A DNA stretch of 5,719 nt from Actinomycetota bacterium. Its GTDB lineage: Bacteria > Actinomycetota > CADDZG01 > WHSQ01. The stretch lies in contig JADDQX010000096.1 of NCBI GenBank assembly GCA_016781115.1, positions 1 to 5,719 on the forward strand, given 5' to 3'. A program made the position numbers and the translations under genes. Shown piece after piece: positions 1-5,156 of this stretch (the first letter of the stretch is position 1; the number at the start of each line of letters is the position of its first letter). The notes under the pieces are model-generated. The model made no database searches and was not told the origin of the DNA. It saw nothing but the letters and a program-made list of their open reading frames with translations.

Positions 1-2
1 TC

Positions 3-926
3 CTCGATGTCGCGGTTGCACTGGAGAGTAAGAGTGAGCACCCGCTCGCTGCCGCCATAACCGGCCATCACGTGACATCCATGGTCGCTGCCGACGTGTC
101 GGCAGTCGCAGGCAACGGGGTCACGGGAACGGTCAACGGCCGCGAGGCGCGTTTGGGGAAGCCGGGTTTCATCGACGCAGGGTCGCTCGCGGAAGACGTG
201 GACCGTCTCCAACAAGCCGGCGCCACCGTGGTACTCGTCGAGTACGCGGCGCGGTTTCTGGGCGCGATCGCGGTGCGCGACGAGCTACGCAGCGAGGCGC
301 GTGCGGTGATTGAGAGTTTGCAGACGACACCGTTGCGTCTTGCACCCGTCGTCATGCTCACCGGCGACAACAGCCGCACCGCGGCCGCCCTCGCGCGTGA
401 GGCGGGCATCGACGACGTCCGAGCCGAGCTCCTCCCCGAAGGCAAGGTCGCCGCTATCAACGAGCTGAGGGAGGACGGCCCCGTAGCTATGGTCGGTGAC
501 GGGATCAACGACGCTCCCGCGCTCGCGAGCGCCGACGTTGGAATCGCGATGGGGGCAATGGGGTCGGACGTCGCCATCGAGACGGCCGACGTCGCACTCA
601 TGGGACAAGATCTCCGTCACCTTCCCGAAGTGTTGATCCACGCCCGCCGCGCGTTGTCGATTGCCCGCCAGAACCTCGCACTCTCGGCGCTGATCCTCCT
701 CGTGCTGATCCCCCTCGCAGCGGCCGGCGTGATGGGGCTCGCTGCGGTCGTGGCGATTCACGAGTTGGCCGAGGTAGTCGTGATCGCAAACGGTATCCGT
801 GCCGGCGGCCGACGCCGCCTCACCCGCGTGGCGGCGACGCGTTCTAACCCCGCGGATGTGACTCCGCTGAGATCGCTTCCCGCACCCCTTCCACTGGTCG
901 ACCGCGAGCGTTCTGAGGTCGGATAA
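3..926 (+). CDS. Heavy-metal translocating P-type ATPase (P1B), C-terminal part, 5' truncated
   Basis: Membrane pump coupling ATP hydrolysis to metal cation transport. The frame is open to the left edge, so the visible 307 residues are the C-terminal part. Seen in order: the SEHPLA motif (HP locus of the P1B nucleotide-binding domain) at about residues 11-16; a GNGVTG glycine loop just after; VRDELR; TGDN at about 120-123; the hinge motif GDGINDAP at about 165-172; and two C-terminal membrane helices, one after ARQNLALS and one containing AIHELAEVVVIANGIR. The DKTG phosphorylation site and the CPC-type metal-binding helix lie upstream of the window, so the metal cannot be read. The last helix carries HELAE rather than an obvious P1B-1 or P1B-2 signature. 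A GTG at 72 is internal and should not be taken as the start because it lies after the HP motif. A low-complexity tail of about 40 residues follows the last helix. Family certain, substrate unknown. Confidence 0.93.
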   Translation, partial: LDVAVALESKSEHPLAAAITGHHVTSMVAADVSAVAGNGVTGTVNGREARLGKPGFIDAGSLAEDVDRLQQAGATVVLVEYAARFLGAIAVRDELRSEARAVIESLQTTPLRLAPVVMLTGDNSRTAAALAREAGIDDVRAELLPEGKVAAINELREDGPVAMVGDGINDAPALASADVGIAMGAMGSDVAIETADVALMGQDLRHLPEVLIHARRALSIARQNLALSALILLVLIPLAAAGVMGLAAVVAIHELAEVVVIANGIRAGGRRRLTRVAATRSNPADVTPLRSLPAPLPLVDRERSEVG

Positions 927-927
927 C

Positions 928-984
928 AGGCGAGGAGGTGATGCCGGACAAGTCTTTCGCTTGAAGTAACCGCACAAGTGTTTC
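928..984 (+). repeat. Bipartite direct repeat, copy A
   Basis: Shared blocks with copy B are AGGCGAG (928-934), GATGCC (940-945), GGACAAGTC (946-954) and CCGCACAAGTGTTTC (970-984). The last two blocks are separated by 15 unrelated bases in both copies. GGACAAGTC matches 9/9 and the last block 14/15. Within the copy, GACAAGTCTTTC and CACAAGTGTTTC are themselves similar, 26 bases apart. This conserved spacing suggests paired protein-binding sites. Function is inferred only. Confidence 0.7.
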
Positions 985-1100
985 GAGTCCGACCTTGCGG
1001 CATGCAAAGACGGCCGCACCAGTGTTCATCGGAATCTTGGACGGTTGCCGAGACGAAAGTCCCGGTCAGAGGTTTGCAGCACCGTCGGAGTAAGCACGAG

Positions 1101-1163
1101 TCTTCAAAACCGGTGCGTCGGCTAGCGCCGATGGGTGGGTTCGATTCCCATCCGCCTCCGCCA
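1101..1163 (+). tRNA. tRNA-Sec 3' half (partial, probably not functional)
   Basis: From the anticodon loop onward this matches bacterial selenocysteine tRNA. The loop is CTTCAAA (1102-1108) with anticodon TCA at 1104-1106. The 3' side of the anticodon stem is ACCGGT (1109-1114). A long variable arm TCGGC-TAGC-GCCGA spans 1118-1131. The T stem is GTGGG/CCCAT around loop TTCGATT (1140-1146). The acceptor 3' strand is the eight-base CCGCCTCC (1152-1159), followed by G73 and encoded CCA (1161-1163). The 5' half is missing: no GGAGGCGG strand or D arm lies at the expected place near 1068, and the anticodon stem has two central mismatches (A1099/C1111, G1098/G1112). Identity therefore seems to begin near 1100. 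Known biology: selC-type genes are frequent integration targets, and the 3' half is what an integrating element carries or duplicates. No SelA, SelB or integrase gene is in the window. Identity as a tRNA-Sec piece is strong; the attachment-site role is inferred. Confidence 0.75.
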
Positions 1164-1316
1164 GAAACTAGGCGCTGACCTGCATCTTTGGGGGTTCGCC
1201 CGGAGATCCACTGAATCGGCTTTCGCCCGCCGTGACCGGCACGGGGGGAGTTTATTGGCGTGATGAGAGACAACGCCCCCGCCAAGCAAGGTTCCCGTCA
1301 CAAGTGTTGATGGTTG

Positions 1317-1378
1317 AGGCGAGACAGGCGGATGCCAGCGGACAAGTCGCAACGTGTCCGGTGCCGCACAAGAGTTTC
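1317..1378 (+). repeat. Bipartite direct repeat, copy B
   Basis: This is the second copy of the repeat at 928-984: AGGCGAG 1317-1323, GATGCC 1331-1336, an extra AGC, GGACAAGTC 1340-1348, 15 unrelated bases, then CCGCACAAGAGTTTC 1364-1378. The last two blocks sit exactly 394 bases from their counterparts in copy A. A half copy, CACAAGTGTT, lies just upstream at 1299-1308. Both copies have the same orientation and bracket the tRNA-Sec fragment. Confidence 0.7.
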
Positions 1379-1389
1379 CGGATCCAGGT

Positions 1390-1417
1390 GCTCGAAGAAC
1401 GCGCCTTCTAAACGAGC
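1390..1417 (-). terminator. Weak hairpin downstream of the small membrane protein gene
   Basis: GCTCG (1390-1394) pairs with CGAGC (1413-1417), and an inner AGAA/TTCT (1396-1399 with 1406-1409) is separated from it by a small asymmetric internal loop. It lies about 20 bases past the minus-strand stop at 1437. There is no T tract, so a terminator role is only possible. Confidence 0.25.
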
Positions 1418-1436
1418 GTGGCGTGGAGACGCGGCG

Positions 1437-1697
1437 TCATTCGTCGGGGGACAGTTTTTCGTGGACAGCGCGCCCTCCTCGGGCGCTAGCGTCGGCGGCG
1501 GCGCGAGCCTTTTCGAGACCGTCCCTCGTGAGGTCGCCTAGCTTCCCCGCATCACGATCTCCCTTGGCTTCACCGACCTCGGATAGGCGGTCGACGCGAC
1601 GTTGAAGCTTTCGAGAGGTCTGCGGTGAGAACGCCCCCACAACGAACAGCACGACGCAGACTACGAGGAGGACCACGATGACGACGAGCGCTTTCAT
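1437..1697 (-). CDS. Small single-pass membrane protein, 86 aa
   Basis: Residues 1-22 (MKALVVIVVLLVVCVVLF) form a single hydrophobic helix with no clear signal-peptidase site, so it is probably a membrane anchor. The remainder, from SPQTSRK onward, is a charged, probably helical tail rich in Arg, Lys, Glu, Asp and Ala, likely cytoplasmic or surface-facing. The start is supported by AGGAG five bases upstream of the ATG. The layout resembles small actinobacterial one-helix proteins of unknown function (DUF6411-like), a resemblance from memory rather than a search. A SigB/SigF-like promoter candidate lies about 50 bases upstream. It is transcribed in the same direction as the sigma fusion gene, but the 265-base gap argues for separate transcription. 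The function is unknown; a stress-induced envelope protein is a guess from context. Confidence 0.75.
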   Translation of the reverse strand: MKALVVIVVLLVVCVVLFVVGAFSPQTSRKLQRRVDRLSEVGEAKGDRDAGKLGDLTRDGLEKARAAADASARGGRAVHEKLSPDE

Positions 1698-1748
1698 CGG
1701 TTCTCCTGAATCGAAAAGTTAACCGGCAGGATCTGAGGGACCACTTCT

Positions 1749-1773
1749 ACACCCGGCAGTCAAGCCAGAGAAC
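1749..1773 (-). promoter_or_regulatory. Candidate SigB/SigF-type promoter
   Basis: On the minus strand GTTC (1773-1770) is followed, after 15 bases, by GGGTGT (1754-1749). The actinobacterial general-stress sigma consensus is GTTT, 14-17 bases, then GGGTAT. A transcript would start near 1742, giving a leader of about 45 bases to the ATG at 1697. The match is imperfect in both boxes. Confidence 0.35.
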
Positions 1774-1776
1774 GCC

Positions 1777-1834
1777 GCGGGGCTCCCCGCTGTCGCTCAA
1801 CGTCGGAGCCGCCTGCCGTGGCGCCTCCGGCAGG
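1777..1834 (-). terminator. Two GC-rich hairpins after the sigma fusion gene
   Basis: CCTGCCG (1812-1818) pairs with CGGCAGG (1828-1834) around a nine-base loop. GCGGG (1777-1781) pairs with CCCGC (1786-1790) around four bases. Both lie 130-190 bases beyond the minus-strand stop at 1963 and just upstream of the candidate promoter of the next gene. Neither is followed by a T tract, so they are at best weak or Rho-assisted terminators. Confidence 0.3.
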
Positions 1835-1962
1835 TTCCTCCGCCACTGGTATACCGATGCCCTCGGTTCAGCTGTTGAAACAGGTGAAGTCCGACCGGCC
1901 GGATTGGACGAGCCACGGCGGCTCCAGCCCCAACACGCAGTCGTGGCTTCACTGTCGCTTCG

Positions 1963-3066
1963 TTACGGATTCCCGCCACGCACCTTCAAACTTCGCTGAG
2001 AGACGACAACATGCCAGCCAAGGCGCGTGAGCTTGGCGCTGCCCTCGCTCTGCGTAACGCCCATCTCCTTTGCGTACGACGCATCGTGCTGTTCGCGCCG
2101 CCCCCGCACGTGGACACGGTCACCTGGGTCGACCTCGGGGCCGGATTCGCTCGTCACGACTATCTCGACCCAAACGTCGCGGCGGTCTTCGGTCGTGAGC
2201 CAGAAGCCTTCGTCTGACGGAACACCCTCCACGCGACCCTGGATGGCGAGTGCCGTGGACTGCGGTGAGCGACTCGGCTCGCCGTCGGAGAAAGACATGG
2301 CCAGCAATGCTGCGCCAACGCCGACGACTGTAACAGCCGCGGCCTTACCTGGGGTCGTGCGAAGAGCGTCGCGCAGCTTGTAGCCCATGAGTGCGGGAAT
2401 CACGACTGGCAGCGGCCGCCGGCGGTGGAGCGCGTCGTCACTCAAGCGCGAGCAGACCGGGCACTCGAGGATGTGATCCGCCGCTCCGAGTGACGCCTGG
2501 CGACGCTTGTCACCTGCGGAGATGGCGACGAGAACGCTGCGGCACCTCGGCGTCGGGAGCCGAACCTGGGTCAGTGCGATCAAATACTCGACGCGTAGCT
2601 TCGCCCTCGCACGCGTAAGACGCATGCCGGCCGCGCCAGGCGTCGTCTTTAGTTCCCGGGCGACCCTGGTCGTGTCGACGCCGGCGACATCGTGCGCGAC
2701 GAGCGCATCTCGCTCCTCTGGCGAGAGCTGCCGCAGGGCGGCCGCGAGGGCTGCGCGATCCTCGGCTCGAAGCGCTTCATCCTCGGGAATCGGCGGAACC
2801 TTCGGGTCGACCAACCTCGGTGCATGCCGTTGTTCGATGTCCCGTCCCCGCTGGTGCGAGATAGCAAGGTTTCGAGCCGTCATCACCGCGTATGACGCGA
2901 GCGTCGTGCGGTCGAGGCGTCCCTGCGCCTCGAGCAGGCGCGTGATCGTCTCCTGCGTAAGGTCATCGACGATGCTGGCGTCGGTGACGCGCCCCTCGAT
3001 GACCGACCTGACGATCGGTTCCAGCTCGAGGATCGCATCGCTGGGTACTCCCTTGCCTCGGGCCAC
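1963..3066 (-). CDS. ECF-like sigma factor fused to membrane-anchored zinc-binding anti-sigma domain, 367 aa
   Basis: Residues 15-80 resemble sigma region 2 (DDLTQET at 34-40, then ASYAVMTARNLAISHQRG at 57-74). Residues 108-160 form region 4: LSPEERDALVAHDVAG, then a helix-turn-helix (TRVARELKTTPGAAGMRLTRARAKLR) with the terminal MRLTRAR pattern of ECF factors. Next is HILECPVC at 198-205, the Hx3Cx2C signature of zinc-binding anti-sigma (ZAS) proteins, with C175 a possible further ligand. A membrane helix lies at about 242-258. The C-terminal ~100 residues (274-362) have alternating beta strands (AIQGRVEGV, FWLTTE, VWVEIVV, PGDRVHVRG, WHVVVSQ) resembling a small beta barrel or OB-like fold; topology places them outside the membrane. 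So sigma, anti-sigma motif and sensor-like domain sit in one chain. The start is GTG at 3066, preceded by GGAGGT at unusually short spacing (3 bases). It is divergent from the PRC-barrel gene, which could be a target. Domain order is well supported; signal and regulon are unknown. Confidence 0.85.
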   Translation of the reverse strand: MARGKGVPSDAILELEPIVRSVIEGRVTDASIVDDLTQETITRLLEAQGRLDRTTLASYAVMTARNLAISHQRGRDIEQRHAPRLVDPKVPPIPEDEALRAEDRAALAAALRQLSPEERDALVAHDVAGVDTTRVARELKTTPGAAGMRLTRARAKLRVEYLIALTQVRLPTPRCRSVLVAISAGDKRRQASLGAADHILECPVCSRLSDDALHRRRPLPVVIPALMGYKLRDALRTTPGKAAAVTVVGVGAALLAMSFSDGEPSRSPQSTALAIQGRVEGVPSDEGFWLTTEDRRDVWVEIVVTSESGPEVDPGDRVHVRGRREQHDASYAKEMGVTQSEGSAKLTRLGWHVVVSQRSLKVRGGNP

Positions 3067-3257
3067 GGCACCTCCGGCTCGCTTCCCTGTGGCTTGATGC
3101 TAGCCACGTTCCGCCACCCAACGACGTCGCACACGGCGCGCGTTATGAAGTCGTCGCAAAGTCGTAAGGCATGCCGCCCCCCCTCCGGGGGCATCTACGC
3201 ATAGTGACGTCCTGCATACGCAGCGGCGTGAAGTAGATCAGAAAGGAGGGGAACAGC
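3067..3257. promoter_or_regulatory. Divergent intergenic region between sigma fusion and PRC-barrel genes
   Basis: These 191 bases must hold the promoters for both directions. A hairpin spans 3171-3194: ATGCC and CCCC pair with GGGGGCAT, with one bulged G. AAAGGAGG (3242-3249) is a near-perfect ribosome site for the plus-strand gene. On the minus strand GGAAC (3112-3108) resembles an ECF -35 box, but no convincing -10 follows. No clear sigma-A promoter was recognised. Confidence 0.45.
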
Positions 3258-4001
3258 ATGACCACAGGAACTGCGCTATCGCTGCAGGACCTAGCCGAGG
3301 CTCGTGGCACACCCGTGTACTCCTCAGACGGGGAGAAGATCGGCTCGGTCGAGGAGATCTTCCTCGACGACCAGACGCGCAAGCCGGAATGGATCGGCAT
3401 CGGGACCGGGTTCTTCAAGACCAAGCGGGTCCTCGTCCCGACCGCAGGAGCGCGTCTCGAGGCCGACGGCTTCTTCGTGCCCTACACCAAGGACCAGGTG
3501 AAGGACACGCCTGACATCGACTCGGACCACATCGACCAGTCCACTGAAGCGGCGTTGTATCGCCACTACGGCCTCGAGTACTCAGAGAGCCGCTCGGACA
3601 CGGGGCTCCCCGAGGGGTCTCCGTCCGCGAAGACCACCGACAAGACGTCGGTCGCCCGCTCCGAGGAGGAGCTTCAGGTCGGCAAGCAGCCCGTACAGGC
3701 GGGCAGCGTGCGGCTGCGCAAGTGGGTGGAGACCGAGCCCATCCAGACAGACGTGGAGGTCCGTCAGGAGGTCGCGCGCGTCGAGCGTGAGCCGATCAAC
3801 CAGCCGGCGAGCAGTGGGGACATCGGGGAGCAGGAGGTCGAGGTCCCGCTTCACACCGAGCAGCCTGTCGTGAGCAAGCAGACGGTCGCCAAGGAAAAGG
3901 TGTCGCTGCAGAAGGACGTCGAGAGCGACACGCAGACCGTCGCAGATCAGGTCCGGAAAGAGCGTGTCGAGGTCGAGGGTGAGGGGGTAACGACGCGTTA
4001 A
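3258..4001 (+). CDS. PRC-barrel and DUF2382 domain protein, 247 aa
   Basis: Residues 10-85 form a PRC-barrel: GTPVYSSDGEKIGSVEEIFLD, then KPEWIGIGTGFF, VLVPTAGARLEADGF and VPYTKDQVKD, the usual strand order of the family. A stretch at 88-108 (HIDQSTEAALYRHYGLEY) matches the helix that commonly follows PRC domains. A polar linker (109-132) leads to a DUF2382 domain (133-242). It opens with SEEELQVGKQPVQAG and continues with charged alternating strands and a second half repeat (VEVPLHTEQPVVSKQ...KERVEVEGEG). No signal peptide or membrane helix is seen, so it should be cytoplasmic. PRC-DUF2382 proteins (YsnF/AvaK-like) are known from bacteria and linked to stress; no biochemical activity is established. 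The start is fixed by AAAGGAGG at 3242-3249. It is followed by a terminator-like hairpin, so it may be a single-gene unit beside the operon that starts near 4057. Confidence 0.93.
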   Translation: MTTGTALSLQDLAEARGTPVYSSDGEKIGSVEEIFLDDQTRKPEWIGIGTGFFKTKRVLVPTAGARLEADGFFVPYTKDQVKDTPDIDSDHIDQSTEAALYRHYGLEYSESRSDTGLPEGSPSAKTTDKTSVARSEEELQVGKQPVQAGSVRLRKWVETEPIQTDVEVRQEVARVEREPINQPASSGDIGEQEVEVPLHTEQPVVSKQTVAKEKVSLQKDVESDTQTVADQVRKERVEVEGEGVTTR

Positions 4002-4011
4002 GCACGCGGCG

Positions 4012-4045
4012 GAGCGGCACGCGGCTAAGGCCCGTGCCGCTTCCT
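4012..4045 (+). terminator. Terminator-like hairpin after the PRC-barrel gene
   Basis: AGCGGCACG (4013-4021) pairs perfectly with CGTGCCGCT (4033-4041), with further pairing inside (GGC 4023-4025 with GCC 4030-4032, one bulge) closed by a TAAG loop. It starts about 11 bases after the TAA and is followed by the short, T-containing TTCCT. The stem is strong but the T tract is weak. Confidence 0.5.
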
Positions 4046-4056
4046 GCGGCGCGTCT

Positions 4057-4728
4057 ATGACAGCCATGGCATCTCGATCAACGGAAACCAGACGGGGAGC
4101 GGCCGGCGTGACCCCACCGGCCGACGTGCGAGCTCCCGATGTGCGTGTTGGGCGGGGTCGACTTGACCCCGGCATCGACCACGCGCGTAGACGTTTCGGG
4201 GGGATTGACGTCCCTGCGTCACTCGTCGGCGTGCTTACCGCGATCGCGCTCCTGTCACTGCTCGGCGGCCTCGCCGCCGCCGCACTCGGGACTCTCGGCT
4301 ATCAGACCGCAGCGGACGCTGAGGAGGCCACGATCGGCGGCTTCATAGCCGGAGTCGTCGTACTTGCCGCCGCCTTCTTCCTCGGTGGGTGGGCCGCGGG
4401 ACGCATGGCGCGCTATGACGGCGCGCGCAACGGCTTCATGACGGCCGTGTGGGCGTTGCTGCTGGCGGCGCTGGTCGCTGGGCTGGCGGCGTGGTTGGGC
4501 GATGAGTACGACGTCTTCAGCCGCTTCGGGCTCCCGCAGTGGTTCAGCAGCGATTCCTTCAGGACGACCGCGATCGTCAGCGGCCTCATCTCGCTTGTCG
4601 TCATGTTCGGCGCGGCGATCGCCGGAGGCATACGCGGCGAGACCTACCACCACCGCGTCGACTCTTGGATCGTCTCCACGCGCCCGGGCGGCATCACTGA
4701 GACGCACGACACGAGGGTGTTGCGATGA
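4057..4728 (+). CDS. Four-helix integral membrane protein, 223 aa (or 206 aa)
   Basis: Four hydrophobic segments are seen at about residues 54-80, 93-116, 126-147 and 170-192. The second and third are joined by a basic loop, GGWAAGRMARYDGARNGF, a pattern common in small unclassified membrane proteins of the YrzE/TIGR04086 type; that is a resemblance only. The N-terminal 50 residues are polar and Arg-rich and the last 30 are polar, both probably cytoplasmic by the positive-inside rule. The start is uncertain. ATG 4057 (and ATG 4066) lack a ribosome site, while in-frame GTG 4108 (residue 18) has GGGGAG eight bases upstream and would give 206 residues. The TGA stop overlaps the next start as ATGA, indicating translational coupling to the DUF2382 gene, so the two proteins may act together at the membrane. 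The function is unknown. Confidence 0.8.
   Translation: MTAMASRSTETRRGAAGVTPPADVRAPDVRVGRGRLDPGIDHARRRFGGIDVPASLVGVLTAIALLSLLGGLAAAALGTLGYQTAADAEEATIGGFIAGVVVLAAAFFLGGWAAGRMARYDGARNGFMTAVWALLLAALVAGLAAWLGDEYDVFSRFGLPQWFSSDSFRTTAIVSGLISLVVMFGAAIAGGIRGETYHHRVDSWIVSTRPGGITETHDTRVLR
4094..4110 (+). promoter_or_regulatory. Ribosome site supporting an alternative GTG start
   Basis: GGGGAG at 4094-4099 lies eight bases before an in-frame GTG (4108-4110). The upstream ATG codons at 4057 and 4066 are preceded only by C-rich sequence from the hairpin's 3' flank. Confidence 0.4.
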
Positions 4729-5132
4729 CCGATCCCAGACATGCGGGGGCAGACGCCGCCGTGACCCGTCATGAGGAGGAGCTGCGACTCGAGACCGCGG
4801 TCGAGCAGAGCGGTGTGGTCGGCCAGCGGAAGGTGGTCGAGCGCGAGCAAGTCGCCGACCTCGTGCCGCGCGAGTTCGAGAGCGCGGCCATCAAGAGATC
4901 GCGTGTAGAGGGTGAGGACTCGGGCGAGATCGAGACGTTGCCCGACGGCTCGGTGTCGGTCCCGGTCTTCGAAGAGGAGCTGGTGATCACCAAACGCCGC
5001 ATCGTGCGCGAGCGCATCGTGATCCGCAAGAGCGTGACGACAGAGAAGGTGCCCGTCGAGGCGGAGCTTCTCAAGGAGCGGGTCGAGGTCGGTGGAGACG
5101 GTTTGCTCGAGGACACACAAACGCAGTCGTAG
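4725..5132 (+). CDS. Stand-alone DUF2382 domain protein, 135 aa
   Basis: Two half repeats of the DUF2382 type are visible. The first is residues 13-62 (VTRHEEELRLETAVEQSGVVGQRK...). The second is residues 77-127 (VSVPVFEEELVITKRRIVRERIVIRKSV...LLKERVEVGGDG). Each has the EEEL(x)(hydrophobic)xxxxV opening and alternating hydrophobic/charged strands. It parallels the C-terminal domain of the PRC-barrel protein at 3258-4001 but lacks a PRC domain, signal peptide or membrane helix. The start overlaps the preceding stop (ATGA at 4725-4728), so translation is probably coupled to the membrane protein upstream. The next gene begins 24 bases downstream. The family is associated with stress responses, with no known activity; a soluble partner of the flanking membrane proteins is a reasonable inference from gene order. 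Confidence 0.88.
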   Translation: MTDPRHAGADAAVTRHEEELRLETAVEQSGVVGQRKVVEREQVADLVPREFESAAIKRSRVEGEDSGEIETLPDGSVSVPVFEEELVITKRRIVRERIVIRKSVTTEKVPVEAELLKERVEVGGDGLLEDTQTQS

Positions 5133-5156
5133 ACGACACGAGAGGAGCGACGGTCC

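Larger units (their letters stand above)
927..1436. other. Gene-poor stretch with tRNA fragment and direct repeats
   Basis: No convincing protein gene lies in these ~510 bases. The open frames here, such as the minus-strand frame reading GWESNPP and GFEDS, are antisense readings of the tRNA-Sec 3' half and its flanks. The stretch contains the tRNA-Sec fragment, two copies of a bipartite direct repeat starting two bases after the ATPase stop codon, a partial third copy at 1299-1308, and a weak hairpin at 1390-1417. The content fits a recombination or attachment region rather than an ordinary intergenic spacer. Confidence 0.6.

Noticed and set aside
72..74. GTG as start of the ATPase gene
   Set aside because: The frame continues upstream with the conserved SEHPLA motif, so the gene begins before the window.
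1068..1163. A complete functional tRNA-Sec gene
   Set aside because: Only a poor GAGGT match to the acceptor 3' strand exists at about 1069-1073. No D arm forms, and the anticodon stem has two central mismatches.
758..1285. Minus-strand open frame of 175 codons containing GWESNPP and GFEDS
   Set aside because: It reads the tRNA-Sec 3' half and repeat copy A in antisense and overlaps the ATPase C-terminus; no protein family features.
1314..1605. Two overlapping plus-strand open frames of 75 and 83 codons
   Set aside because: They overlap the repeat and are shadows of the well-supported 86-residue membrane protein on the opposite strand; Arg/Ser-rich with no features.
2507..3097. Plus-strand open frame of 196 codons
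   Set aside because: It is antisense to the sigma factor domains, which are clearly coding on the minus strand; its Ser/Arg/Ala-rich composition is typical of a GC-rich shadow frame.
3086..3112. ECF-type promoter starting with GGAAC upstream of the sigma fusion gene
   Set aside because: No recognisable -10 element lies 16-17 bases downstream and the leader would be very short.
3148..3165. Direct repeat AAGTCGT twice, 11 bases apart, in the divergent promoter region
   Set aside because: A seven-base repeat in a ~190-base region is expected about once by chance; not enough to call an operator.
3582..4175. Minus-strand open frame of 197 codons rich in Leu, Asp and Arg
   Set aside because: It is antisense to the DUF2382 coding sequence, and it crosses the terminator-like hairpin and the next gene's start.
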